Numbered from the stretch's first letter, positions 1 to 8,370 are shown. The stretch is DNA of 10,879 nucleotides from Entamoeba histolytica HM-1:IMSS (GCF_000208925.1 NW_001915275.1:1-10879); one strand, 5' to 3'. The notes: generated from the letters alone by a model not told the origin. Numbers and translations: made by a program.

Positions 1-1579
1 ATAATATTTTCACTAATCATTTGTTGTTTTTATTTATCAAACGGTTAAATGTATACCTTCCAATGAAATATTATAAACTAACATTTCATTTAACTGTTGT
101 TAAAAATAAATAAATTTATTGAATTATCCACTTTCATTCATCTAAATTCATTCTATATGAATGTCTATTTGATAAATTACATAAAATATACTCAACTAAT
201 TAGTTCATTATTCAATTCACACTTATTTGATTGTAAATTAAATATTGTTTTTATTACTTCTCTTTATTTATTTTAATTCTATTTATTTGTTTTTAAATCT
301 GTATTAATTGAATTAAATATTACATTATATTTGAATATATCTGTATATTTCTTCTTTTATTCATTTCTATTTGTTATTCATGAAATATTGTTATTTCTAT
401 TATTTATTACAACTTTACATTTTGTTTTTTATATTATTTGTTTTTATTATTATTTTATGTTTTGTTTGTTTCTAAATATCTTTTCATCTAATTTATTTCT
501 ATTTATTCTATATTTTATTATTTATTTCTTATTGCTCTCATTTCGTGTTTGGAAATATTATTATGTTGTAATTTGATTGAATTAAATTTATTTCATTTAA
601 TTATTATCATTTTATACATATTTGATAATTTATAAAATGTAAATAAATTCAATTTCGTGTATTATTGTATATTATTTATATATTTTATTATTCTTTTTTT
701 TTCTATCATTATTTTGATGTTATTCTTTATTTTATTCATTTATATAAATTACTTAAATTCATTATTTGTGATTGTTATTCTTCTTTATTCTTATATTATT
801 GTTATTTTCTATCATTTCTTCAATTTATTCATTTATCATCTTTTCTATTTTATTCTTTATTTTAAATATTTATGATGATTTGTTATTTTATTTTATATTT
901 CATGTATTTCTTTTTTTCATTTTCTATTCTTTATTATTTCTTCTTCTTGTATTTGATATATTGTAATTAATGTATTGAATTAAATGAATAATTCTTATTG
1001 ACATTAATTTATTTCATATTTATTGTTTAAATATAATTGTTGTGAATTTTGTTATATCTTTGTAATTTCATTTTCAATTGTGAATTTTCTTTCATTTTAT
1101 CTTCATAATTATTTCTTTATTGTCTTTTATATTCTTCATTTTCTTACCCTTTTATATTTCTCTTGTCTTTATATTCGTTATTCTATATTTATTTTATCTA
1201 TTCATATGTCTTATGACTACTATTTATTATTATAATATTCATAACACATATAATTTTGATTAATTTAGGATTTTTCATTCACTGAAAGAATATCATGTTT
1301 ATCTTCAAACTGACAAAATAAAAATAATCAAACACTAATCTGAATTTGAATTAATAAATTCAATGTACTATCTCCTTATTATTCTAACCATTTAACAATT
1401 AATTATAACATGATATTTATAAGGAATTGATATGATATAAAAATGAAATTATCAATTATTCTATTTTTAATTGACTTATTTTTATAATAACAAAAATAAA
1501 AAACAAATTTATTAGAAGAAAAAATGATGAATCAAAAAAACAATACTTTCTATTTAAGCAAATAAAGTATGTTTGTATT
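1..1579. other. Low-complexity T-rich flank without a supported gene
   Basis: This stretch is almost entirely A and T, and from about 240 to 1250 the plus strand is strongly biased to T, with some C and little G. Short open frames translate to runs of Phe, Leu, Ile and Tyr, as expected from T-rich sequence by chance, and none shows a domain or motif. A degenerate repeated phrase around GAATTAAAT occurs at 301-318, 566-587 and 961-985. From about 1260 the composition becomes more balanced, without recognisable genes. I see no tRNA, rRNA or transposon coding sequence. The stretch may be decayed repeat or satellite-like DNA, which is inference from composition only. Confidence 0.6.
566..985 (+). 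repeat. Possible degenerate repeat of about 400 bp
   Basis: The phrase TTGTAATT, a short spacer, then ATTGAATTAAAT occurs at 566-587 and again at 961-985, about 395 bp apart. A shorter version (GTATTAATTGAATTAAAT) lies at 301-318. Downstream of the first two copies, TTTATTTCAT also recurs. The rest of the supposed unit does not align well by eye, so this could be an old tandem array or only coincidence in AT-rich DNA. Confidence 0.25.
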
Positions 1580-1812
1580 ATGTTATGATTATTTGTACAT
1601 CATAACACTGGTTTGTTTTTTCTTTAAATCTCCTCGTTATTCTCCATTGATTTATTTTGTCTTTATTGTTTTATTAACTCATATTCTTTGTGTTATTAAA
1701 TTCCATTTTGATTTTATTCATTTTCTTAGTACATTTCTTAATTATGTTATTGAACATATCTCACTTTAACCTCAAATGACTCTCTTCATCTTGTTGTCTA
1801 TTCTCTTCTGTA
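1580..1812 (-). pseudogene. Possible relic of an unidentified coding region
   Basis: One minus-strand frame stays readable across this stretch apart from a TGA near the start and two adjacent stops in the middle. The translation is hydrophilic, rich in Lys, Glu, Asn, Gln and Arg, and includes EENRQQDEESHLRLK, then MFNNIIKKCTKKMNKIKME, then RRFKEKTNQCYDVQ. That composition is typical of Entamoeba coding sequence and unlike the Phe/Leu/Ile runs in the flank. The first part could be a coiled coil. I do not recognise the family. It lies just downstream of the broken BPL_N-like gene, in the same orientation. Chance openness of A-rich sequence is a real alternative. Confidence 0.25.
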
Positions 1813-1837
1813 CAAAACAATCAATATCCCTTTGTTA

Positions 1838-2548
1838 TCAATCACTCAATAATGATAAAATGTATCTAATAAGACTTTCTCTTCTTAATTCAAAATCGTC
1901 ATACCTTAATTGACTTAACAAATGAGAACAACAATGTTCATCAAACTCAAAATGAAATCCCGTGATGAGAATTTTGCCTTTTCCATATCTTCTAGTATAT
2001 CCACATGGTTTGCCATCTTCATACAACGCAAAATAAGTACCTTCTACTTTACTGTTATTGTCATCAAAATAACAACCTCCATTATAATAAACTTACGCAT
2101 AACTATTATTGTACTTTATCTTTACTATATGTGCACCTGACTCACTATTTGGTTGATATCCATCATACACTGGACCAATTGCATTTCCTTCGTAAAATTT
2201 TAAGTAACGTTCTCCTTCAATGGGTAATTGTGAATTTGCATTGAACTTAATGTATGATGATGAAAAATATGCTCCAGCACATATCCCTAAGAACTTTCCG
2301 CCATTGAGAACAAACGACTTAATCAATTCAATTCCATCCATCTGAAGTTTGTCAAGATATGGCAAATCCTCACCTCCAGGAATGACTAACAAATCAGTAT
2401 TTTCAACCCATTGACTCGTCTTAATTTCGGAAGAAGAAATTACAAAAACATTAGCACAAGGGAAAAAATGATGAAATAAATGAATTGTGTTATAAACACA
2501 AAGAGTAGATGTTCCAATGTCATTATACACTCTGATAGTAGTGATCAT
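1838..2548 (-). pseudogene. BPL_N / glutamine-amidotransferase-like gene with in-frame TAA
   Basis: This is a paralogue of the intact gene at 2592-3311 and was once about the same length (237 codons against 239). The ATG at 2548 is preferred because its product aligns from residue 1 with the neighbour. Residues 52-94 hold the family's core: a hydrophobic strand, PGGEDLPY, and then LGICAGAY, with the presumed nucleophile Cys90 in its sharp turn. Codon 152 is TAA (2095-2093). The same frame continues past it without a shift and still encodes YYNGGC and the late FHFEFD motif, ending at TGA 1840-1838. One base change, for example CAA to TAA, would explain the break. A product stopping at the TAA would keep the Cys but lose the His-x-Glu. 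Other possibilities are a sequencing error, or expression of the shortened form. The stop cannot be removed as an intron without deleting the conserved YYNGGC. Confidence 0.8.
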
Positions 2549-2591
2549 CAAATGAAATAATAAAAATGAAGATGATTAAACAATGATGGAA

Positions 2592-3311
2592 TTAAAAGTA
2601 TGAAAAAATATATTTCAAAAAGAGTTTTCTCTTTATTTCAAATTCACTTTTCTGACTTTCTTTAAGCATTTTACCACACCATTCTATGTCTAATTCAAAA
2701 TGAGGACCAGAAAGAATAACTTTTCCTTTACCAATAACGTCAAAGAATAATGCATTCATTCCATTTTGATATTTTGCAAGAAAATGACTCTCTTTGTATT
2801 GATTTAAATTGTCAACAAATGAACATCCTCCATTATAATAAAGTTCGACTTTTTCATTGTTTTGATAATAAATAGGAATTATGACAGCTCCTCGTTCAGA
2901 ATATTCTTCAAATCCTTGATACATTGGTTTATGAGCAATCCCATTGAAGAGTTTTAATGTTCTTTCTTCACATAGTGTTAATTCATTTGCAACATCTTTA
3001 TTAAATTCAATAAATGATGATGCAAAATATGCTCCTGCACAAATTCCAAGATACTTTCCACCATTATTAATAAATTCTTTTAATACTTCAACTCCTTTGC
3101 CATTGAGTTTTTTGTGAAATGGACGATCAGCACCACCTGGCATAACAAACAAATCAGTTTCATAAATCCATTTACCTTCAATTAACTCATTAGCATATAT
3201 TTTTCTTATTTGAGCTTCTTGGTATTGAGAATGAAGCATTTTTATTGAGTAATAAACACAAACATCAATAGTCCCTTCATCAGCATAAATAACTATTGAT
3301 TTTATTGTCAT
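2592..3311 (-). CDS. Stand-alone BPL_N domain protein (class I glutamine-amidotransferase-like fold)
   Basis: This intact 239-residue protein resembles the N-terminal domain of fungal-type biotin-protein ligases (BPL_N), part of the DJ-1/PfpI and class I glutamine-amidotransferase fold. Visible features are a first strand IKSIVIYADEG (3-13), PGGADRPF (58-65), and the nucleophile turn YLGICAGAY (87-95) with Cys91. YYNGGC lies at 158-163, and SGPHFELD (201-208) carries His204 and Glu206 in the position of the triad His and Glu. No biotin-ligase catalytic domain or second domain follows, and there is no signal peptide or membrane segment. The reaction and substrate are unknown. The 51-residue core around the Cys is identical to the broken neighbour at 31 positions, so the two arose by tandem duplication; they are 43 bp apart. 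The ATG at 3311 is the first in frame. Confidence 0.85.
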   Translation of the reverse strand: MTIKSIVIYADEGTIDVCVYYSIKMLHSQYQEAQIRKIYANELIEGKWIYETDLFVMPGGADRPFHKKLNGKGVEVLKEFINNGGKYLGICAGAYFASSFIEFNKDVANELTLCEERTLKLFNGIAHKPMYQGFEEYSERGAVIIPIYYQNNEKVELYYNGGCSFVDNLNQYKESHFLAKYQNGMNALFFDVIGKGKVILSGPHFELDIEWCGKMLKESQKSEFEIKRKLFLKYIFSYF

Positions 3312-3343
3312 AAAAAGTCTTACTTCTTCTTCAATTAGTCTAA

Positions 3344-3354
3344 GTTCTTTTATA
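3344..3354 (-). promoter_or_regulatory. TATA/GAAC-like element upstream of the BPL_N-like gene
   Basis: Read on the minus strand the site is TATAAAAGAAC, centred about 38 bp upstream of the ATG at 3311. E. histolytica core promoters are known to combine a TATA-like box near -30 with a GAAC element. The match is loose and the DNA is AT-rich, so this is only suggestive. Confidence 0.25.
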
Positions 3355-3399
3355 TTGTGTCTTATTCCTGTTTGACTTTATAATTCTGCGAAAAATAAT

Positions 3400-4044
3400 T
3401 CAATTTAAAACATCATGAAGAATTGAAAGTAACTTTTCTGCAATTTTGTGATGTGAATCAGATGTGAAATGAACACCATCTGCTCCAACACTCATTCCAT
3501 CTAAATCAACAAATCCATCTATTATTTCTTGCTTTTTCCACATTTCAACAACAATTTTTAATTGATGAACAAAATTCAATGATTCTGCAATCACTGGATT
3601 TACTGTGGATTTCCAACTATCAAATGTACAATATTGAAGTGGTGGTGGAATTAAAATAATTATTTTTGTTTGTTTTTGTACTTTTTCGATGTATTGTTGC
3701 AATGCATCAATAACTTGTTGTGAAGTTGCTTTTGAAAGAATGTCATTAATACATAATGCAAGGATTAATACTTTGTTTGTTGAAAATGGATTGGAGGTAA
3801 TCTTTAATAAGAATTGATCATAGTCTTTTAATCCATTAGTAATGCCAAATGGGATGTTTTCATATTTCAATGAACGAGCAGGTTTTCCATCAACAATACA
3901 ATTGACTTTTGTAAATTCTTTTTTTAATTGTTCAATGACAATGTTAGAAAATCGGTCTTTGGAAGAATAACGTTTATAAGTCACAGCTTCAATTCCATAA
4001 AGATTTGAATCGCCATAAAAGAATATTGAAACTTCATTATTCAT
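3400..4044 (-). CDS. SGNH/GDSL-family hydrolase, arylesterase-like
   Basis: The 214-residue protein carries the SGNH hydrolase blocks in order. Block I is FYGDSNLYG with nucleophile Ser13. A block II-like stretch is VDGKPARSLKYEN (51-63). Block III is LALCIND (95-101) with Asn100. Block V is ADGVHFTSDSHHKIAEKL (188-205) with Asp189 and His192. The spacing and the IIILIPPP strand (128-135) fit the single-domain arylesterase/acyl-esterase branch. Such enzymes hydrolyse ester or thioester bonds; the substrate here cannot be told. There is no signal peptide or membrane segment, so it is probably cytosolic. Block II is odd: where arylesterases have GxxGRT, this has GKPARS, so Ala56 replaces the oxyanion-hole Gly. 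The ATG at 4044 is used. The TGA at 3402-3400 is 88 bp from the next gene's start. Confidence 0.85.
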   Translation of the reverse strand: MNNEVSIFFYGDSNLYGIEAVTYKRYSSKDRFSNIVIEQLKKEFTKVNCIVDGKPARSLKYENIPFGITNGLKDYDQFLLKITSNPFSTNKVLILALCINDILSKATSQQVIDALQQYIEKVQKQTKIIILIPPPLQYCTFDSWKSTVNPVIAESLNFVHQLKIVVEMWKKQEIIDGFVDLDGMSVGADGVHFTSDSHHKIAEKLLSILHDVLN

Positions 4045-4060
4045 CAATTAATTATTTTTA

Positions 4061-4076
4061 TTAGTTTTAAAACTAA
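4061..4076. promoter_or_regulatory. Perfect 16-bp palindrome upstream of the GDSL gene
   Basis: TTAGTTTTAAAACTAA is a perfect inverted repeat in the 51-bp gap between the LRR pseudogene's stop and the esterase's ATG, 17 to 32 bp upstream of that ATG. Its centre, GTTTTAAAAC, resembles the Entamoeba TATA-like consensus GTATTTAAA(G/C). It may be the core promoter; chance is possible in AT-rich sequence. Confidence 0.3.
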
Positions 4077-4095
4077 CGTAAAAATAACAAATTTT

Positions 4096-5840
4096 TTATT
4101 TCTGACAATAACAAAATTTTACTTGAGGAAGTGATAAATACAATTCAATGTTAATAAACTCACTTTCTTTTGATCTTTTGCAATAGAAATTCTTTATAAA
4201 TTCTTTTTGAATCATTTCTCCATTAATTTTACTTTCATTAAGAATCAAAGTATAAAATATATTTGTATTGGTTATTTTAAACTCAGAATAATGAAGATAA
4301 AGTGAATCAAGATAAGATGGTAATTCTACATTATGAGTATTACATTTTTCAGTGTGAAGTTGCTTAACTTTAATACAATTTAATTCACTAAATGATATAT
4401 GACTTTGTGATAAACCAAAACATGATACAGTTAAAGAAGTCAAAGAAGAAGGAAGTAAAGTTGAATATGAAATTAATCCCAATGTTTTTAAACTACAAAG
4501 ATGTGAATAATATTGGATATTATGTTGTTTAAAGAATCATTTAATACTAATTGTGTAATTAATAATTTCTTTGGTAAAGAATTAGAATAACATTGTAAAA
4601 ATTCCAATGAAGTAGGATAAAATGATTCAACATCAACACTTTTAATGATTTTGTTTAAGTACAACACTTTTAATTGTGTTAATAAACAAAGACTACCACA
4701 AGTATTACATGACAATGACAAATATGTTAACATTCGATATAACATAATTGGAAATGATTTGTTTGAGCACAAAGAAAGTCGAATTAATTGAGAATAATGA
4801 GAAATTTGAATAAAATCAGTAATTGTTAAAGCTGTTAAATTATTAGGAAGAGATAAATGTTGAATATATTTTCATTGAAGATGTAATTCTTTAAGAGAAG
4901 ATATTTCATAGAAATATTTTGAATCTAAATGTGTTAAAGGAGTTGGTTGATTGAAACAAATTGAAGATGTTGTTGATTTGATTGATTTTATGAATGTGAA
5001 TGAACTAAAATCCATTTCAATTTTCTTGTTGATAAATCCATTTATTTTTATATGTTCAGGATAATACTGAAGTATTGTATCATTATTAAATCCTTTTTCT
5101 GTTATTTCAAATCCATCAACTAATCGTTTATTGTGAATAATACCATCATTAGAAATAGTACAATAACATTCTTTGTAACAAAATGTAATTCTTTTAAGGA
5201 GTTTCTTATTTTTAATGACTGATTCTAATATTTCTTGTTTATCAAATTCAATAATTACTTTTCTAATATTGAATTGATCAATGTGATTAATAAAGTTGAT
5301 ATCAACAAATCCTTCCATCATAACATAGACTCTTTCAAAACGATGATATTTATTTCTAATAAAATCATTAACTCTTATGTGTTTCTTAATATTAAGTGAT
5401 AGACTTGTTAAAGAAGTAAATTCTGAAAGATCAAAAGAGTATTTAGGATTTTTTAATGTTAATGAAGCAATTCTTACTTTCTAATAATCATTTCTTAATA
5501 TTGTAGATTTTGTATTAATAACAGAAGTCGAATCAATTTAATTTGTGAAGGAATTAATGGAAGAAATTGAATAATTTGTTCTGTAAATCACACTGTTTCA
5601 AGATGAGGGAATACTTTCATTTCTTTTATAAACGATTTTTGGAGTTGAAAATTACATTCTTTAATATGAAAATATTCATTAACTTTCTCAACAGAATATG
5701 ATGGATTGATATGTAACATTTGAAGTGAGTCTTTACATTTTTTATTTATTAATGTAAACAATTCACCTGTTTTTATGTTATTAAAATATAATACAATATT
5801 TGACAGATAAATCTCTTCAAGTTGTATCTTTTTTAATCAT
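4096..5840 (-). pseudogene. Leucine-rich-repeat (BspA-like) protein, multiply broken
   Basis: Read across its breaks, this is one protein of about 580 codons. From the ATG at 5840 it gives an N-terminal region with LFTLINKKCKDSL and LHINPSYS, a pattern I associate with Entamoeba LRR proteins. Repeats follow, such as FTSLTSLSLNIK, YSQLIRLSLCSN, LTQLKVLYLN and LPSSLTSLTVSCFG. Lesions in order: a frameshift right after the start, best explained by an extra A in the A6 run at 5834-5829; TGA at 5590-5588 after FPHLETV; a frameshift near 5524-5512; TAG at 5483-5481; TGA at 4874-4872; and a frameshift near 4514-4520. The frame from 5480 to 4875 is open for 202 codons. The last segment ends in TAA at 4096. 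Family members are thought to serve in protein binding, sometimes at the surface. Three nonsense codons plus three shifts make sequencing error alone unlikely. Confidence 0.85.
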
Positions 5841-5954
5841 TGTAAATGATTGATTGAAGTTTAATTTGTTAATTCCTTTTTTTTGAAAAGAAATATATTG
5901 TTGACTTTTCATTTATATGTAATAATTTTAATCTTCGTTTTGTTTTGCTTATCT

Positions 5955-6788
5955 CTAATTCATGTGTGGGAGTAATCCTTCATCTCTTAACAACTTTCTT
6001 GAAATTAAATCAGCTAGTCGAATAGGCTCTGGGATTTTATGTAAACAACATTCTTTACAGATAATTACTGCTGTTGAAAGTGAAACTTTATTCCCACAAC
6101 TAACAATGATTGGATTTATACTACCACCTCTACTTCTTATAACCTCACATAACACTTCTCCATTTGAAGTACTAACTGTAGTTGATTCACCTGGTTTGAT
6201 TTGTGAAGTAATTATATTAATCTCCTTCTTTCCTATCCCATCAACACATAATACAGTCTACATTCTTACAACTATTCTGTGGATAAAACACAAAAAACAC
6301 AAACTTTTGCAACACCAATTGATGGTATATCACAATAAACTCCAACATGAGTTGCAGAACCAAATCTTCGAGGATGATAATATCCATTTCCATCAACAAG
6401 CACAACTTGTGGATATAACTCAGGGTACTTTTCTTTACAATCGTTGAGTAGTTCATGATAAACTTCTACTTCTCTAAATCCAAGAAATCCTGAAATATAA
6501 GGAATTGTAATTATTTTACGACATGTTAATGTTAATAACTCTTTTCCAGAAGGATATTCACAAACAACTAAACAACCAATTGCAAGATTTTGATGATTTG
6601 TTGAAAATGAAATATCCAATCCCTAATTATTAATAATTTATCATATCAATTAATAATGTTCTACTTATAAACAAACAAAATAAACAAACACCAACACGTG
6701 ATAATGTATTTAATGTCCAATCATGTGAGTCTTCAAGTATTACATCTTTAGAATGTAAAATTTGATATTTTTCCCATTGTTTTTCCAT
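5955..6788 (-). CDS. Endonuclease V (deoxyinosine/inosine-specific endonuclease)
   Basis: EndoV cuts DNA or RNA one phosphodiester bond 3' of an inosine-type base. Splicing three exons (6788-6690, 6622-6305, 6257-5955) gives 239 residues, normal for the family. Exon 1 ends SRVG and exon 2 begins GLDISF, which together restore the family's GGxDxSF block with catalytic Asp36. Next come PYISGFLGFRE (wedge motif and Glu84), QVVLVDGNGYYHPRRFG (Asp110) and ATHVGV. GVAK lies at the end of exon 2. Exon 3 supplies VDGIGKKE, then GEVLCEVIRSRGG, NPIIVSCGNKVSL and KIPEPIRLADLISRKLL, the family's C-terminal signature. Both junctions lie between codons. The in-frame stops in the unspliced reading fall only inside the introns. 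The ATG at 6788 is the first in exon 1. The gene sits 57 bp downstream of the kinase on the same strand. All expected metal-binding residues are present, so I regard it as functional. Confidence 0.93.
6258..6304 (-). other. EndoV intron 2 (47 nt)
   Basis: It begins GTTTGTG directly after the GTT GCA AAA codons and ends GAATGTAG before ACT GTA TTA. The length is not a multiple of three and it contains in-frame stops, so removal is needed to join VAK to the VDGIGKK segment seen in EndoV proteins. Confidence 0.9.
6623..6689 (-). other. EndoV intron 1 (67 nt)
   Basis: It begins GTTTGTTTAT and ends TAATTAG. Removing it joins RVG to GLDISF between codons and restores the conserved metal-binding block. 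The intron blocks translation in the unspliced frame, with a TAG immediately before GGA TTG GAT. Confidence 0.9.
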
Positions 6789-6845
6789 TAATTATTGTTT
6801 TTAAGTTTAAATACACAAAAAAATAAAATAACGAGAAAATAAAAG

Positions 6846-7848
6846 TCAATTTGTTGTGTTTTTGACTATCCATGGATGAACTAAACACTCAGCAAAACTC
6901 ATTCTTTTAGAAGGATCATATTGAATTAGTTTGTTAATAAAATCTTTGCAATCATTTGTGAGATAGCTTGGAAAAGAATATTTAACATTTCTGACTTTTT
7001 TCATAACCTCTTCACGACTGTTAGATTGAAATGGAGGTTCACCAGTACATAGTTCAAATGTTAAAACTCCTAAACACCATTGACCAATCGATCCATCATA
7101 ATATTTTTCTAATACAATTTCAGGACATAAATAATCTAATGTACCACAATAAGTATTTCTTTTTGTCTTGGCTTGAACAGACCATCCAAAGTCAGCTAAT
7201 TTGACTTGATCATTGTGATCTATCATGATGTTTTCTGGTTTTAAATCACGATGAATACAATTCATCTCTTGACAATACTTTAAAGCTTCAGTTGTTGCTT
7301 TTATGTATCGAGCAGCTCTTCTTTCATCAAAACGACCAGCTTGTTGTAATAACCTATATAATTCACCTTTCTTACAATATTCAAGAACAAGGAACCACCT
7401 GTTTTTATCTTCAAAAAATCCGAATAATTTGAGAATATTAGGATGATTAAGATGAGATTGTAATTCAATCTCTCTTTTCATTTGAATTCCCATCTCGCAT
7501 TTTTGTAATTGTCTTTTAAATATAACTTTTAATGCACAAACATAGTCACTAAAGAATTAACTCCTCCTTATTTAATAAATGAATATCTAAAACAAACTAT
7601 TTTTTGTATTTTACAAGATAAACATTTCCAAATTTTCCTTGACCAAGTGGTTTTCCAATATCAAACATATCCAACGACAATTGGGTTGGCTTTTTTTCAT
7701 CATCTTTTTTTGGTTTACTTTCAATTTCTTTTTTAAGAGGAGAATTTACTGATAATTGTTCAACCCTACGAGGAGCAGCCATAGGTTTTGTAGGTATGTA
7801 TTGTTGAGATTTGGATGAAATAGCAGTTTTAGAGGAAAAACTGAACAT
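6846..7848 (-). CDS. Aurora-type serine/threonine protein kinase
   Basis: Aurora kinases control spindle assembly and chromosome segregation. Two exons (7848-7598 and 7548-6846) give 317 residues. Residues 1-60 are a Ser/Pro/Lys-rich, probably disordered N-terminus. The catalytic domain has the Gly loop GQGKFGNV (69-76), ALK with Lys91, helix-C Glu110 in REIELQSHLNHPNIL, HRDLKPEN (183-190, Asp185), and DFGWSV (203-208). The Trp after DFG is a mark of the Aurora family. The activation loop is KRNTYCGTLDYL with Thr216, followed by CPE. HPWI lies near the C-terminus (308-311). One residue is unusual: where the alpha-F helix normally reads DxW, this has GQWCLGV, so Gly239 replaces a nearly invariant Asp. 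The Lys, Glu, HRD and DFG set is complete, so activity is plausible. The ATG at 7848 is the first in frame. Confidence 0.92.
7549..7597 (-). other. Aurora kinase intron (49 nt)
   Basis: It begins GTTTGTTTTAG and ends TTCTTTAG. It interrupts a Tyr codon after its second base, just upstream of the conserved ALK lysine. Removal joins VYLVKYKK to YDYVCALKVIFK, restoring the normal spacing between the Gly loop and Lys91. The two exons total 954 nt, a whole number of codons. Confidence 0.92.
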
Positions 7849-7941
7849 ACTAAATGATGTTAAGAAATTTTTCTTTTATTTTATTTTTAGTTAATAATAT
7901 AATAAAAAATTAAATTAAAAGTAATTAAATAAGAATTAATT

Positions 7942-8340
7942 TTATTGTTCTTTTTTCATTAAAGACTGACTAATTCCATATGTTTTCTTCTACCATCTCT
8001 ACGGAGTATGTTTGGTTGTGATAGAAGCAGTATTCCATGACATTACATCATGTTTTTTATTACATGGTTTTTAATTTCTTTCTCGATGTCAATGTCAATT
8101 GTTAATTCTTTAATTAATTTATTACTTTCTTTATTTACTAATCAATTTATTGAAATTACTACTGGAATTATTCTGACATCTTTTAATTTTTCTATTTTCA
8201 TTAGAATATTCTTTAATTCATTATACATATTTCTTTTCTTCCAACACACTCAATTAATATTGTGATCAGCCACAATAATCATATCAAATAATAGACTAGT
8301 TTTATTCTTTTTATCTAATACATATATATCTGATATTTTA
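7942..8340 (-). pseudogene. Decayed, 5'-truncated gene, possibly the C-terminal half of a small GTPase
   Basis: A minus-strand frame reads ISDIYVLDKKNKTSLLFDM, then IIVADHNIN, TGA (8252-8250), then VCWKK, a helix-like NELKNILMKIEKL, and DVRIIPVVISIN. A second TGA follows (8144-8142), then LVNKESNKLIKELTIDIDIE. Near the A6 run at 8058-8053 the frame shifts. The next frame reads MSWNTASITTKHTP, TAG (8001-7999), RW, TAG (7992-7990), then KKTYGISQSLMKKEQ and TAA (7944-7942). The order of a hydrophobic strand, a helix, a second strand ending in Asn, a helix, and a strand followed by TAS resembles the back half of Ras/Arf-type GTPases (IIxVxD, PVVxxxNK, SA). That is an inference from pattern, not a firm match. 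I see no proper N-terminal half. It lies between the kinase and the divergent AIG1 pseudogene. Confidence 0.55.
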
Positions 8341-8370
8341 AAACAAAAATAAATATAAATACACTGAAAT

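Noticed and set aside
331..1235. Plus-strand frames that look like multi-pass membrane proteins
   Set aside because: They are Phe/Leu/Ile/Tyr runs from T-rich low-complexity DNA, overlap each other in different frames and have no Gly, Pro or charge pattern of real transporters.
1452..1499. Two adjacent short hairpins (TCAATTA/TAATTGA and TTATTTTT/AAAAATAA)
   Set aside because: Stems of 7 to 8 A-T pairs are expected by chance in sequence this AT-rich.
2040..2098. A 53-nt intron (GTAAGT...TAG) removing the TAA in the BPL_N-like pseudogene
   Set aside because: It would delete YYNGGC, which the intact paralogue conserves, and the window's other introns start GTTTGT.
5962..6447. Plus-strand open frame of 161 codons
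   Set aside because: It lies wholly across the endonuclease V exons on the other strand, shows no motif and uses unusual residue patterns; it is a shadow.
8050..8265. Plus-strand 71-codon frame
   Set aside because: The minus strand over the same bases reads far more like protein, despite its stops.
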